Both the position numbers and the translations under genes were made by a program. Of a DNA stretch of 64,000 nt, positions 17,507 to 25,373 are shown piece after piece. The stretch's first letter is position 1. Every line of letters begins with the position of its first letter. The notes beneath the pieces are model-generated. The model was not told the DNA's origin. It saw only the letters and a list, made by a program, of their open reading frames with translations, and did not search any database. The stretch is from JASGMR01 sp963664675 (GTDB lineage Bacteria; Thermotogota; Thermotogae; Petrotogales; Kosmotogaceae): assembly GCA_963664675.2 (NCBI GenBank), contig CAXXLB010000009.1, positions 930,001-994,000 on the forward strand, read 5' to 3'.

Positions 17507-18844
17507 TTACTTAACAAAAATCGCAATTGCAGCTAACGCAACAGCAACAAATGAAGATACGACAGCCACATTAGTCCAAGTGGTATTTTTATTCAAATCC
17601 GCTTTTAATCCTGCTACACCTTCATTCACATTCGCTATTTGTTCATCTACATAATCAATATCTGCTTTTTTCGCAAGTACCTTATTCATGCTGAACATTT
17701 TTGACGATAAACCATTAACTATTGTTTCTAAAATCTCAACATCATCAGCGCTTGCTTTTTTATCTAATTCGGCACTAAGCTCTTTATCAAGCTTATCCAT
17801 AGCTGCTATGTTTGAATCAATTTGATCAAAAGCAATATTGAGCATTTGATCCAATTCTTCAATCATATCTTTTTCTACGGCTTCTTCAATCATAGCTTCT
17901 AAATCCGCAACTTTCAACTCAATTTTCTTGTTCAAAAATCCCAGCTTACTACTCAATTCTTCCGGTTTAATTACATTAGCATTTAGATTCATTATGGCTT
18001 TAGCATTGAACTTCACATTATTTTGTATTTCATCAAGCAAAGTCTTCTGAACCGCTTCGGCTTCTTTTTCAGTCAATTCTAACTTAGCCAGTTCATCATA
18101 TACAGCCACCAGTTTTGAATCAACATCTTCCATAGTTAATAAACCTCTGTTAATTTTGAACATTTGATTTGATAAACCGTTGACGATCATTTGTAATGTT
18201 TCCAAATCTTCCGCTTTGGCCAAAAGTTCTATATCTTTTTTCATTTCATCCATAGATGCTATATTAGAATCAATTTGATCCATGGCCGCTTCCACAAATA
18301 AATACAAATCCATATCGTCTTCTTCATTCGCTTTAATCAAACCTTTTAATTCCTCGTTCATATCCAAAGCTTCATCTTTATTTTTGAGAATCATTGAATA
18401 TAGGAAATCTGAGTTATCTGCTACCATATTCTCAATATCTTCTTTCGAAGGTACTTTTTCAGCTAAAGCTAAAAGTTCTGCTTTCAATCCGGCAACTTCT
18501 TTGGCCAGATCAGCACTCAACTGCTTGCTACCAGACACAGACAATGACAATTCGGCAATTTTTTTGCTCAAAGCAAATGCAAGTTCCTCCAAAGAGGCAT
18601 CAGCGGCATCAATATAACTTAACATTCTATCTAATACCTGCGCTAATTCATATCTTGTAACAGTTTCGTCTCCTTTAAAAGAACCATCCGGGTAACCATT
18701 CATCACTCCAGCATCCACTACATTAGAAACCGCTTCATATGCCCAATGATCTTCGGGTATATCTGAAAACAACCCTACAGAACTTGTCGCAAACACAGCC
18801 GTAAGAAATAATGTAGCCAACACAACTAGAATCAGCTTTTTCAT
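17507..18844 (-). CDS. SLH-domain coiled-coil anchor protein of the toga (Omp-alpha type)
   Basis: 445 residues. Signal peptide about 1-20; one SLH domain at about 25-75 (FSDIPEDHWAYEAVS, MNGYPDGSFKGDETVTRYE) that should bind the cell wall; a long acidic coiled coil (about 80-420); and a C-terminal hydrophobic helix (about 425-444) that anchors in the outer sheath. This is the known plan of Omp-alpha, the spacer between wall and toga. Residues 190-235 and 341-390 are an internal repeat (QIDSNIAxMD, then IVNGLSxxMFxxN). The start has GGGGGTAGG upstream and a strong promoter at 18881-18910. The barrel gene follows. Confidence 0.92.
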   Translation of the reverse strand: MKKLILVVLATLFLTAVFATSSVGLFSDIPEDHWAYEAVSNVVDAGVMNGYPDGSFKGDETVTRYELAQVLDRMLSYIDAADASLEELAFALSKKIAELSLSVSGSKQLSADLAKEVAGLKAELLALAEKVPSKEDIENMVADNSDFLYSMILKNKDEALDMNEELKGLIKANEEDDMDLYLFVEAAMDQIDSNIASMDEMKKDIELLAKAEDLETLQMIVNGLSNQMFKINRGLLTMEDVDSKLVAVYDELAKLELTEKEAEAVQKTLLDEIQNNVKFNAKAIMNLNANVIKPEELSSKLGFLNKKIELKVADLEAMIEEAVEKDMIEELDQMLNIAFDQIDSNIAAMDKLDKELSAELDKKASADDVEILETIVNGLSSKMFSMNKVLAKKADIDYVDEQIANVNEGVAGLKADLNKNTTWTNVAVVSSFVAVALAAIAIFVK

Positions 18845-18880
18845 TAATCCTACCCCCTTATATTATGAAAATTTAATTCA

Positions 18881-18910
18881 ATTATACTATATAATTCTGG
18901 ATGAAATCAA
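18881..18910 (-). promoter_or_regulatory. Promoter of the SLH/coiled-coil gene
   Basis: TTGATT (18910-18905) and TATAAT (18886-18881) on the minus strand are separated by 18 bases, about 37 bases upstream of the start codon. It falls between tyrS and the SLH gene, making the toga pair independent of secG-tyrS. Confidence 0.7.
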
Positions 18911-18922
18911 GGTTATTAGTTA

Positions 18923-20122
18923 TTAAATAATTACTTTATAAAATTTTTTCTTACCTATTCTAAAAAAATCACCTTTTTTTACTCCGATTTTCATAAACGG
19001 ATCAGTTACAATATTGTTATTATATTTCACTGCATTTTGACTGATCAATCTCCTTGCTTCACTTCTGGATTTCACATTTAAATATTTATTCATTATCGTA
19101 ATGATATCAAGATTATTCTCATGAATTTTAATTTCCGGCATTTCCTCAGGAATATTTTTTTTCTGAAATACGTTAATAAAATTATTATAAGCTTCTTCTG
19201 CTTTTTCTTTTCCGTGAAATTCCGCTGTTATCTCGGAAGCAAGCTTAAGCTTTATATCTCTGGGATTAACCTTTTTGCTTCTCAATTGCTCGACAACTTC
19301 TTTTATTTCTTCAGAGTAACAATCAGTCAACAATTCCATATATTTCACAATTAATTTATCAGGTATAGACATCAATTTACCAAACATATCGATATTAGTA
19401 TCTTCAAAAGCTATATAATTATCATAGCTTTTTGACATTTTCAAATTTCCATCGGTACCCTCAATGAGCGGAAATGTTAAAACACATTGTGGTGATAACC
19501 CGTATTCTTCCTGGATTTTTCTGCCTACAAGCAAATTAAAGAACTGGTCATCCCCTCCAATTTCAACATCAGATTTAATTTCAACCGAATCCATAGCCTG
19601 CGCCAACGGATACAGAAATTCAGCAATACTTATTGTTTCATTATTTTTATATCTTTGTGAAAAATCGTTTCTCTCGAGAATTCTCGCAACCGTATATTTG
19701 GAAGCCAACCTGATAACGGCTTCAAAATTCATTTTATCAAGCCACTCAGAATTAAACCTTATTTCTGTCTGATCACCGGAAAGAATTTTTGTAGCCTGTT
19801 TAATGTATGTTTGCGCATTTTTCTCCGCTTCTAACTTAGTGAGCATAGGTCTGGTTTTGGATTTACCTGTAGGATCCCCTATTCTGGCAGTGAAATCACC
19901 TATTATTAAAACCACTTTGTGACCAAAATTCTGAAATTTCTTTAATTTCTTTAAGACAACCGCATGTCCCAAATGTAAATCAGGACGGGAAGGATCGACA
20001 CCAAGTTTTATCCTTAAAGGTCTTCCTAAACTCAATTTTTTTTCCAGTTCAGATTCTGAAACGAAAGATACCGAATTTTTTGTCAGTATCTTCACCTGTT
20101 CTTTAATTGATTTTTCATCCAT
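18923..20122 (-). CDS. tyrS: Tyrosyl-tRNA synthetase
   Basis: 399 residues, class I synthetase charging tRNA-Tyr. The HIGH motif is HLGH at 50-53, after GVDPSRPDLH; VIIGDFTARIGDPTGKS follows, and the KMSKS loop appears intact as LKMSKSYDNYI. The C-terminus carries an S4 RNA-binding domain (about 335-395, SRSEARRLISQNAVKYNN). Sequence type and length are those of the TyrZ-like bacterial subgroup. It follows secG by 10 bases and is probably co-transcribed with it. No T-box leader is seen. Confidence 0.96.
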   Translation of the reverse strand: MDEKSIKEQVKILTKNSVSFVSESELEKKLSLGRPLRIKLGVDPSRPDLHLGHAVVLKKLKKFQNFGHKVVLIIGDFTARIGDPTGKSKTRPMLTKLEAEKNAQTYIKQATKILSGDQTEIRFNSEWLDKMNFEAVIRLASKYTVARILERNDFSQRYKNNETISIAEFLYPLAQAMDSVEIKSDVEIGGDDQFFNLLVGRKIQEEYGLSPQCVLTFPLIEGTDGNLKMSKSYDNYIAFEDTNIDMFGKLMSIPDKLIVKYMELLTDCYSEEIKEVVEQLRSKKVNPRDIKLKLASEITAEFHGKEKAEEAYNNFINVFQKKNIPEEMPEIKIHENNLDIITIMNKYLNVKSRSEARRLISQNAVKYNNNIVTDPFMKIGVKKGDFFRIGKKKFYKVII

Positions 20123-20132
20123 TATTATAATA

Positions 20133-20387
20133 TTATGCTACTGAATGAAATGCATTATATATTACCCAAGCAATCACAACACTGTTGGTCATAAACGCTA
20201 TTGCAAGTCCGAGAGTTATTTTACCAACAGTATCTAAACCCTTCTTTCTTCCAAAAGTAGTATTACCACCTCCACCGAAGGATCCTCCAAGTTCCGAAGT
20301 TTTTTTCATCTGCTTAAGAACAAAGTAAGTGAGTGCAACACATAATACTATATGTAGTCCAATTAATAAATAAGCCAATACAACCAT
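20133..20387 (-). CDS. secG: Protein translocase subunit SecG
   Basis: 84 residues with two membrane helices (about 3-23 and 56-76) joined by a Gly-rich loop (SELGGSFGGGGNTTFGRKKGLD), the classic SecG pattern, including the GLDxxTxxLA-like start of helix 2. It assists the SecYEG channel. AGGAGG lies twelve bases before the ATG, a little far. It is the first gene of secG-tyrS; TATAAT at 20432-20427 on the minus strand is a likely -10 element in the divergent region with the TPR gene. Confidence 0.93.
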   Translation of the reverse strand: MVVLAYLLIGLHIVLCVALTYFVLKQMKKTSELGGSFGGGGNTTFGRKKGLDTVGKITLGLAIAFMTNSVVIAWVIYNAFHSVA

Positions 20388-20477
20388 TGTCGTGTTATAC
20401 CTCCTAAGATATTTTTTTCCTACTGTATTATACTATAAGTGTAGAATGGAAAAAAATCAAGCATTAAGGAGGAAAGT

Positions 20478-22130
20478 TTGAAAAAAGTTCTAATTTATCT
20501 TCCGTTAGAACCGGAAAAAGCAAAGATAAATAATTTACCTGTTAAACTTCCTGTTCTTCTGGAGGATCTGGAAGATGCGAAAAATTCAAATAACTTAGAC
20601 CTCAATTTGATATTAAGAGGTCTTGAAGCCCAATACAAAATTAATCCTGCAGATGAATATTATTCATCGTATTATATGTACTATTTATTTGAAAAAGCAA
20701 AAAAATGTATTAATGATAGCGAATTAATAAAAGCCCGAAAAGTCCTTGAAAAAACAAGAACAATCAAAGAAGATTACAGATATTTCTTCTTTCTCGGTTT
20801 AATAGAAGTAAAAGAAACAAAAGTAGATATTGCAGAAATTCTATTTAAAAAGGCTTTAGCCATAAGCAAAAATTTCTATCCCGCTCTTTATGAATTGGGA
20901 AAGATCTATAAATTAAAAGAAGAATATGAAGATGCTGTGGAATATTTTTCAAGATCTATCACTGCATCAAATAATAATTTTCTTTTGCCATTAATCGATA
21001 TAATTGATTGTTATTTAGAATCAGGTGAATACAATAACGCCCTTTATATAATAGAAAATCTGAACGATAAGTTTCCGTTCAAAGAAGAAGTTCTTTTACG
21101 AAAAGGAATAATATATAACGAACAACAAAAATTTTCAAACGCAGCAAAAACATTTTCGGAAGGTTTAAAAATTTCAAATGACTGGAAATTATTTTATAAC
21201 CGTTCTTTTTCTTTTTTGAAACTTGGAGAACTCTATAAATCATATACAGATTTAAAAAAAGCCATGGAGATAAGTAATTTTGTTGAAATTGAATATGAAA
21301 TGGGACTCATTCAGAAAAAAATGGGTTTTTTTGAAGATTCACTCAACAGCCTTCAAAATTATTTTAAAAATTCAAACGATGAAAAAGCATTGTATGCAAT
21401 GGTAAGGCTATTAATAAATTTAAGTAGATTTGAGGAAGCAGAAAAATTAATTCTGGATCACAAAATGAAAGCGATAACAGATATTTTAGAAAAAGTTAAA
21501 AGCATTTATTTTATTAATCCATATAAATCAAACTTATCTAAAAACAGATTTGATCTGATTTTAAAGAATTTTGGAAATACAATTGACAAAAAAGTGAATT
21601 ATGAAGAAATTATAAAAAACTTAGCATCAATCTCTAAAAGCAAAAGAATCACGAATATGAAAATAGGCGTTATTTCTGAGCCTTCCGAATTTGAATATTC
21701 TCTAATAATTTTTTATCTGGAGAACTTAATAAAAATTTTTCCGGATTTTAATGAATTGGAATTGTTTTCATATAGATTTCCCTTTATAGTTTCTGGAAAA
21801 GGAAATTCCGCGGCTTTATGCAGAATCGTGTTGTTAATTGTTAAAAGATTGGTCTTTATAGGTGTTTTTGATTTTAGAAATTTTCTTGACGAAATAATTG
21901 AGGAGGTTAAAGATTTGTCTTTTACACTCGCTTCAAATATCTCGAAACTGAATTACCAGAGACTGATTGACCTTGATACAGCCCTTGAGATGGAACCAAT
22001 AAGTTGTTTTAAGTTCTTAATTAAAATTTTTTCTATTTTGGAAAATGATGGCTACAATGAAGCAATTGACAGAAATGACGAATTATCGTTTTTCTTCAAA
22101 TTTCTAAAAAAAATAAAGGATGTGATTTAA
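20478..22130 (+). CDS. TPR-repeat protein of unknown role
   Basis: 550 residues, TTG start with GGAGG seven bases upstream. From about residue 60 to 330 there are consecutive 34-residue helical pairs with TPR spacing (YYSSYYMYYLFEKAKKCI, YYPALYELGKIYKLKEEYEDA, NRSFSFLKLGELYKSYTDL). The C-terminal 200 residues are helical without recognised motif. No signal peptide or membrane helix, so cytoplasmic. It overlaps the next small gene by one base (TAATG), and the two likely form a coupled unit transcribed away from secG. Confidence 0.8.
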   Translation: MKKVLIYLPLEPEKAKINNLPVKLPVLLEDLEDAKNSNNLDLNLILRGLEAQYKINPADEYYSSYYMYYLFEKAKKCINDSELIKARKVLEKTRTIKEDYRYFFFLGLIEVKETKVDIAEILFKKALAISKNFYPALYELGKIYKLKEEYEDAVEYFSRSITASNNNFLLPLIDIIDCYLESGEYNNALYIIENLNDKFPFKEEVLLRKGIIYNEQQKFSNAAKTFSEGLKISNDWKLFYNRSFSFLKLGELYKSYTDLKKAMEISNFVEIEYEMGLIQKKMGFFEDSLNSLQNYFKNSNDEKALYAMVRLLINLSRFEEAEKLILDHKMKAITDILEKVKSIYFINPYKSNLSKNRFDLILKNFGNTIDKKVNYEEIIKNLASISKSKRITNMKIGVISEPSEFEYSLIIFYLENLIKIFPDFNELELFSYRFPFIVSGKGNSAALCRIVLLIVKRLVFIGVFDFRNFLDEIIEEVKDLSFTLASNISKLNYQRLIDLDTALEMEPISCFKFLIKIFSILENDGYNEAIDRNDELSFFFKFLKKIKDVI

Positions 22131-22390
22131 TGAATGAAGAGTTACTAGTAAAATTTACTGATTATATTCAAAATTTAGATGCAGATAATATGTCTGAAGA
22201 AGTTATATTGTCAAAAATAAAAGAAAATTTTTCCGAGGATGAACTCCTTCAAATACTTGAGATCTTTGGCCCACTTCTTGGAAATGTCCAGGAAATGCTG
22301 GAAAATCCCAAAAAATTCTTCCTTGGAAAATCAAATGAAGAAGCAATGAAAATGATAGAAGAATCAAAGAAAAATAAAGAAGGCGCTTAA
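22130..22390 (+). CDS. Small acidic protein of unknown function
   Basis: 86 residues, ATG overlapping the TPR gene's stop (TAATG), so translation is coupled. The sequence is acidic and helical (DNMSEEVILSKIKENFSEDELLQIL) and ends in a Lys-rich tail. No family recognised. The stop codon lies inside the bidirectional terminator at 22373-22406. Confidence 0.65.
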   Translation: MNEELLVKFTDYIQNLDADNMSEEVILSKIKENFSEDELLQILEIFGPLLGNVQEMLENPKKFFLGKSNEEAMKMIEESKKNKEGA

Positions 22391-22406
22391 AAGCGCCTTC
22401 TTTATT
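22373..22406. terminator. Bidirectional terminator between convergent genes
   Basis: A perfect 16-base inverted repeat (22373-22388 with 22391-22406), GC-rich at its centre (GGCGC/GCGCC), is flanked by A and T runs on each side. It overlaps the end of the small protein gene and lies six bases from the stop of the convergent aminotransferase gene. Confidence 0.92.
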
Positions 22407-22411
22407 AAACT

Positions 22412-23629
22412 TTAAACGTTTATCAATTTCTTTTTCTTTGCAAGTCTATCATATTCTATCAATCCCTTAGCCAGGATTGAACTGGCGAGTTTTATTTTTT
22501 TATCATCCAGAACATACGCAACCCTTACTTCTCTTTTCCCGGAATCCTTTGCAACATAAAAACCACTTAGTGGCGACACCATTGTCGTATATCCGTTTAC
22601 ATCGAAATCAGTGAGTAACCACTTAACAAACTTCTCGCTATCATCAACAGGTAACAGGACAGAAACATAAAATGCCCCTTTAGGCTTCTTAAAATATAAA
22701 CCATCTACTTTATTAAGTTCTTCATAAACGATATCTCTTCTGTATTGATATTCCTTTTTAATATTATTTATATATTCTCTTCCCAACGAAAGCAACCCAA
22801 TCGTTCCTATTTGAGGAAGAGTAGAAGGACTCAATCTGGCTTGTGCTATTTTTATAACTTCTCTGTGAAAATCTTTATTCTTCGTAGCCAATAATCCTAC
22901 CCTAGCACCACAAGCACTGTATCTTTTTGAAATACTATCTATCATTATTATTCTATCAGAATAATCTCTAAAGCTAAGAATAGAAAATGGTTCCAAGTTA
23001 TCAAAAACGAATTCTCTATAAACTTCATCACAAATTATCCATAGGTTGTATTTTTTCGCTAGTTTCAGTATTTTTTCTATTTCATTTCTCGAATAAACCG
23101 CTCCGGTAGGATTACATGGATTTGAAAATAAAATCGCTCTGGTTTTTTCCGTTATTTTATTTTCAAAATCAATTATTTCTGGCATTTTATAACCAACTTC
23201 AGGATTTGAATTAACGGGCACAAGATTCACATTTACCATTCCGGCAAATCCCTTATAATTGGCATAAAATGGTTCCACTACAAGGATCTCATCGCCAGGA
23301 TCTGCTATGACAGAAAGGCTCATGATTATTGCTTCGCTTCCACCCTGAGTTATTACTACGTCATCCGCCGATAGATTTACATCGTAATAACTATAAAACT
23401 CACAAAATTTTTCTCTCAGTTCCATTATTCCAGCGGAATGACTGTAAGAATCAATATTATGTGAATAATTTTTAATATAATCAAAATAAATTTGAGGAGT
23501 TTTAATATCGGGCTGTCCAATATTCAAATGGAGGACCTTGATTCCTCTTTTTTTTGCTTTTTCGGCATAAGGTATTAATCTTCTTATGGGTGAAGCTTGC
23601 ATATTGTTAACTCTTTCTGAAATATTCAC
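22412..23629 (-). CDS. PLP-dependent aminotransferase, class I/II
   Basis: 405 residues of the aspartate-aminotransferase fold (AspC/PatA group). Visible are ITQGGSEAI near the cofactor phosphate site, NPCNPTG for substrate and cofactor, CDEVYREF, and SISKRYSACGARVG, whose Lys forms the Schiff base. Start is GTG with GGAGGTG upstream. Substrate specificity (aspartate, alanine or aromatic amino acids) cannot be told from the sequence. It is convergent with the TPR pair and divergent from the DUF368 gene. Confidence 0.93.
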   Translation of the reverse strand: MNISERVNNMQASPIRRLIPYAEKAKKRGIKVLHLNIGQPDIKTPQIYFDYIKNYSHNIDSYSHSAGIMELREKFCEFYSYYDVNLSADDVVITQGGSEAIIMSLSVIADPGDEILVVEPFYANYKGFAGMVNVNLVPVNSNPEVGYKMPEIIDFENKITEKTRAILFSNPCNPTGAVYSRNEIEKILKLAKKYNLWIICDEVYREFVFDNLEPFSILSFRDYSDRIIMIDSISKRYSACGARVGLLATKNKDFHREVIKIAQARLSPSTLPQIGTIGLLSLGREYINNIKKEYQYRRDIVYEELNKVDGLYFKKPKGAFYVSVLLPVDDSEKFVKWLLTDFDVNGYTTMVSPLSGFYVAKDSGKREVRVAYVLDDKKIKLASSILAKGLIEYDRLAKKKKLINV

Positions 23630-23815
23630 TAGCCACCTCCAGATTAGATTTATTTTACTATTATATATTATATTATAAAAATAAAAATGTTAAGTTCTTC
23701 AATATTCAAATTTAGCATTATATTATTGTTCTTTGCATTCTTTTATCGCTTATTACCATATTTCAAAAATTATCTCAATTCTATATAATGTAAATAAATA
23801 TATTTAAGGAGGCTG

Positions 23816-24637
23816 ATGATGATTTATAACATAATAATAGGTGCGTTAATGGGATTAGCGAATTTAATTCCGGGTGTGAGCGGAGGTACAATTGCTCTCA
23901 TTGGAGGAATATATGATAAATTAATCAATTCTATCTCTTCATTTACAGGTTTTAAATTCAAAAAAGATGACATTATTTTTCTTTTGGAAATTATAGTCGG
24001 AGCATTAACGGCAATATTCGTTTTTTCTTTTTTAATCAAATATTCGCTTGACAACAATCCACCATTAACATACGGAATATTTTCCGGTTTAGTAATAGGA
24101 AGTTTACCTTTAATGTTTAAAAGAATTAAAAAAATCTCCATAAATAATTTGATCTTATTTTTTATAGGTCTTCTGCTCATTTTAGGCATAAGCCTTATAA
24201 ACCCATCTCATGCGGATGAATTTAATCAAACACATTCATTTTTAGCTTTTTTATATGATATTTTTGCAGGATTTATTGGAGCATCATCAATGATTTTACC
24301 CGGATTGAGTGGCTCATTTATACTTTTAATATTGAACGAGTATGAAAGAATAATCAACTCAATAAGTAGTCTGGACATTTTGATACTGATTTTTTTTGCC
24401 CTGGGTGTAATTTTTGGAATAGTTGTTATGAGTAAATTGCTCAAAGTACTTTTAAAAAGATTCCCCACCGAAACTTTTTCTTTTTTATTCGGTTTAATGC
24501 TTGGATCAATTCCAAATTTGTTATCCAGAACTGGTCCGGAAGCAAACATTGTATTAATCATAATCGGTATTTTGCTTGGAATGATAATATCTACCGTTCT
24601 TTTCTTTATAAATCGCAATCGAAGCAAAAACTCATAA
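23816..24637 (+). CDS. DUF368 polytopic membrane protein (PopT-like lipid-carrier transporter)
   Basis: 273 residues with about eight membrane helices. The family's repeated motif appears twice: NLIPGVSGGTIALI near residue 18 and SSMILPGLSGSFILLIL near 160, showing an inverted-repeat transporter fold. DUF368 proteins (PopT) have been linked to recycling of undecaprenyl phosphate across the membrane in other bacteria; that role here is inferred from family. AAGGAGG precedes two adjacent ATGs (23816, 23819). It ends just before the convergent tRNA-Arg gene. Confidence 0.9.
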   Translation: MMIYNIIIGALMGLANLIPGVSGGTIALIGGIYDKLINSISSFTGFKFKKDDIIFLLEIIVGALTAIFVFSFLIKYSLDNNPPLTYGIFSGLVIGSLPLMFKRIKKISINNLILFFIGLLLILGISLINPSHADEFNQTHSFLAFLYDIFAGFIGASSMILPGLSGSFILLILNEYERIINSISSLDILILIFFALGVIFGIVVMSKLLKVLLKRFPTETFSFLFGLMLGSIPNLLSRTGPEANIVLIIIGILLGMIISTVLFFINRNRSKNS

Positions 24638-24641
24638 TAAC

Positions 24642-24717
24642 TGGCATGCCCGGTGGGATTCGAACCCACAGTCTCTGGATCCGGAGTCCAGTGTTTTATC
24701 CCTTAAACCACGGGCAT
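24642..24717 (-). tRNA. tRNA-Arg (anticodon CCG)
   Basis: A 76-base cloverleaf on the minus strand: acceptor ATGCCCG pairs with CGGGCAT, the anticodon loop is CTCCGGA within a CTGGA/TCCAG stem, and the T loop is TTCGAAT. Discriminator G and CCA are encoded. The anticodon reads CGG codons. Its 5' 22 bases overlap the 3' end of ruvX, whose stop codon lies in the D arm. Confidence 0.95.
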
Positions 24718-25364
24718 ACAGAGTTCTCAGATATTTTTTCGTCGGAAAATATTACTTCAAAATCGTTCAAGTTTACATCGTCAATCAGATTATAAACTTC
24801 ATAGTTCTTTGACTTGTAAGCTTTATATATTTGAGGATTACGCGTAAATATTGTTATCAAACTATAAAAATTTATATCCGCCAATCTATATGAAGGGGGA
24901 TCATATAATAATATTCTTTTATCTCTGATTTCATCAATTTTTTCAACTTTAAAATGCGAAAAGTCCTTAACAAAATAATTCTTGCCTTTACCCTGATTGA
25001 AAGATTTTAAAATCTCTACGGCGCTTATTTGATCTTTAATCATTTTTTTATTTTTGTTTCGCAAATTTTCCATTTTATTCAGTACGGAAGTCGTCAATCT
25101 TTCATCAGCTAAATATGTTTCGCAAAAGATCTTTTTTATTTTTTCAGCAAAAGAAACAGCCTGTAAAGTCGTATTACTGAATCTACCCGACATAGATAAC
25201 GGCAACCCTATGACCGCTTTTTCGATATTTTTTTCCATTATAATATTTTTAATTTTATCTTTATATCCCTCGACTGCTATAGTTTGCAAAGGTAAGTTTA
25301 CTTCTCCTATACCTATAGCAAGACCTATTCGCTTTGTTCCATAATCTATTCCTAAAATATTCAT
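24696..25364 (-). CDS. ruvX: RuvX/YqgF Holliday-junction resolvase-like nuclease with C-terminal extension
   Basis: 222 residues. The RNase H-like YqgF domain covers about 1-130: GIDYGTKRIGLAI with its metal-binding Asp, GLPLSMSG, ADERLTT, and DQISAVEIL with the final acidic residue. The family normally ends near 140 residues; here about 85 more follow (from KNYFVKDF), including a predicted strand-rich stretch, with no recognised domain. The last seven codons and the stop lie within the tRNA-Arg gene. It follows recJ by 9 bases and should be in the same transcript. YqgF proteins act in 16S rRNA 5' maturation and DNA repair. Confidence 0.88.
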   Translation of the reverse strand: MNILGIDYGTKRIGLAIGIGEVNLPLQTIAVEGYKDKIKNIIMEKNIEKAVIGLPLSMSGRFSNTTLQAVSFAEKIKKIFCETYLADERLTTSVLNKMENLRNKNKKMIKDQISAVEILKSFNQGKGKNYFVKDFSHFKVEKIDEIRDKRILLYDPPSYRLADINFYSLITIFTRNPQIYKAYKSKNYEVYNLIDDVNLNDFEVIFSDEKISENSVCPWFKG

Positions 25365-25373
25365 TTCAAAATC

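Noticed and set aside
23824..24669. Minus-strand frames opposite the DUF368 gene (121 and 147 codons)
   Set aside because: Composition is that of antisense to a membrane protein (Pro, Asn, Lys rich); the real gene is clear on the plus strand.
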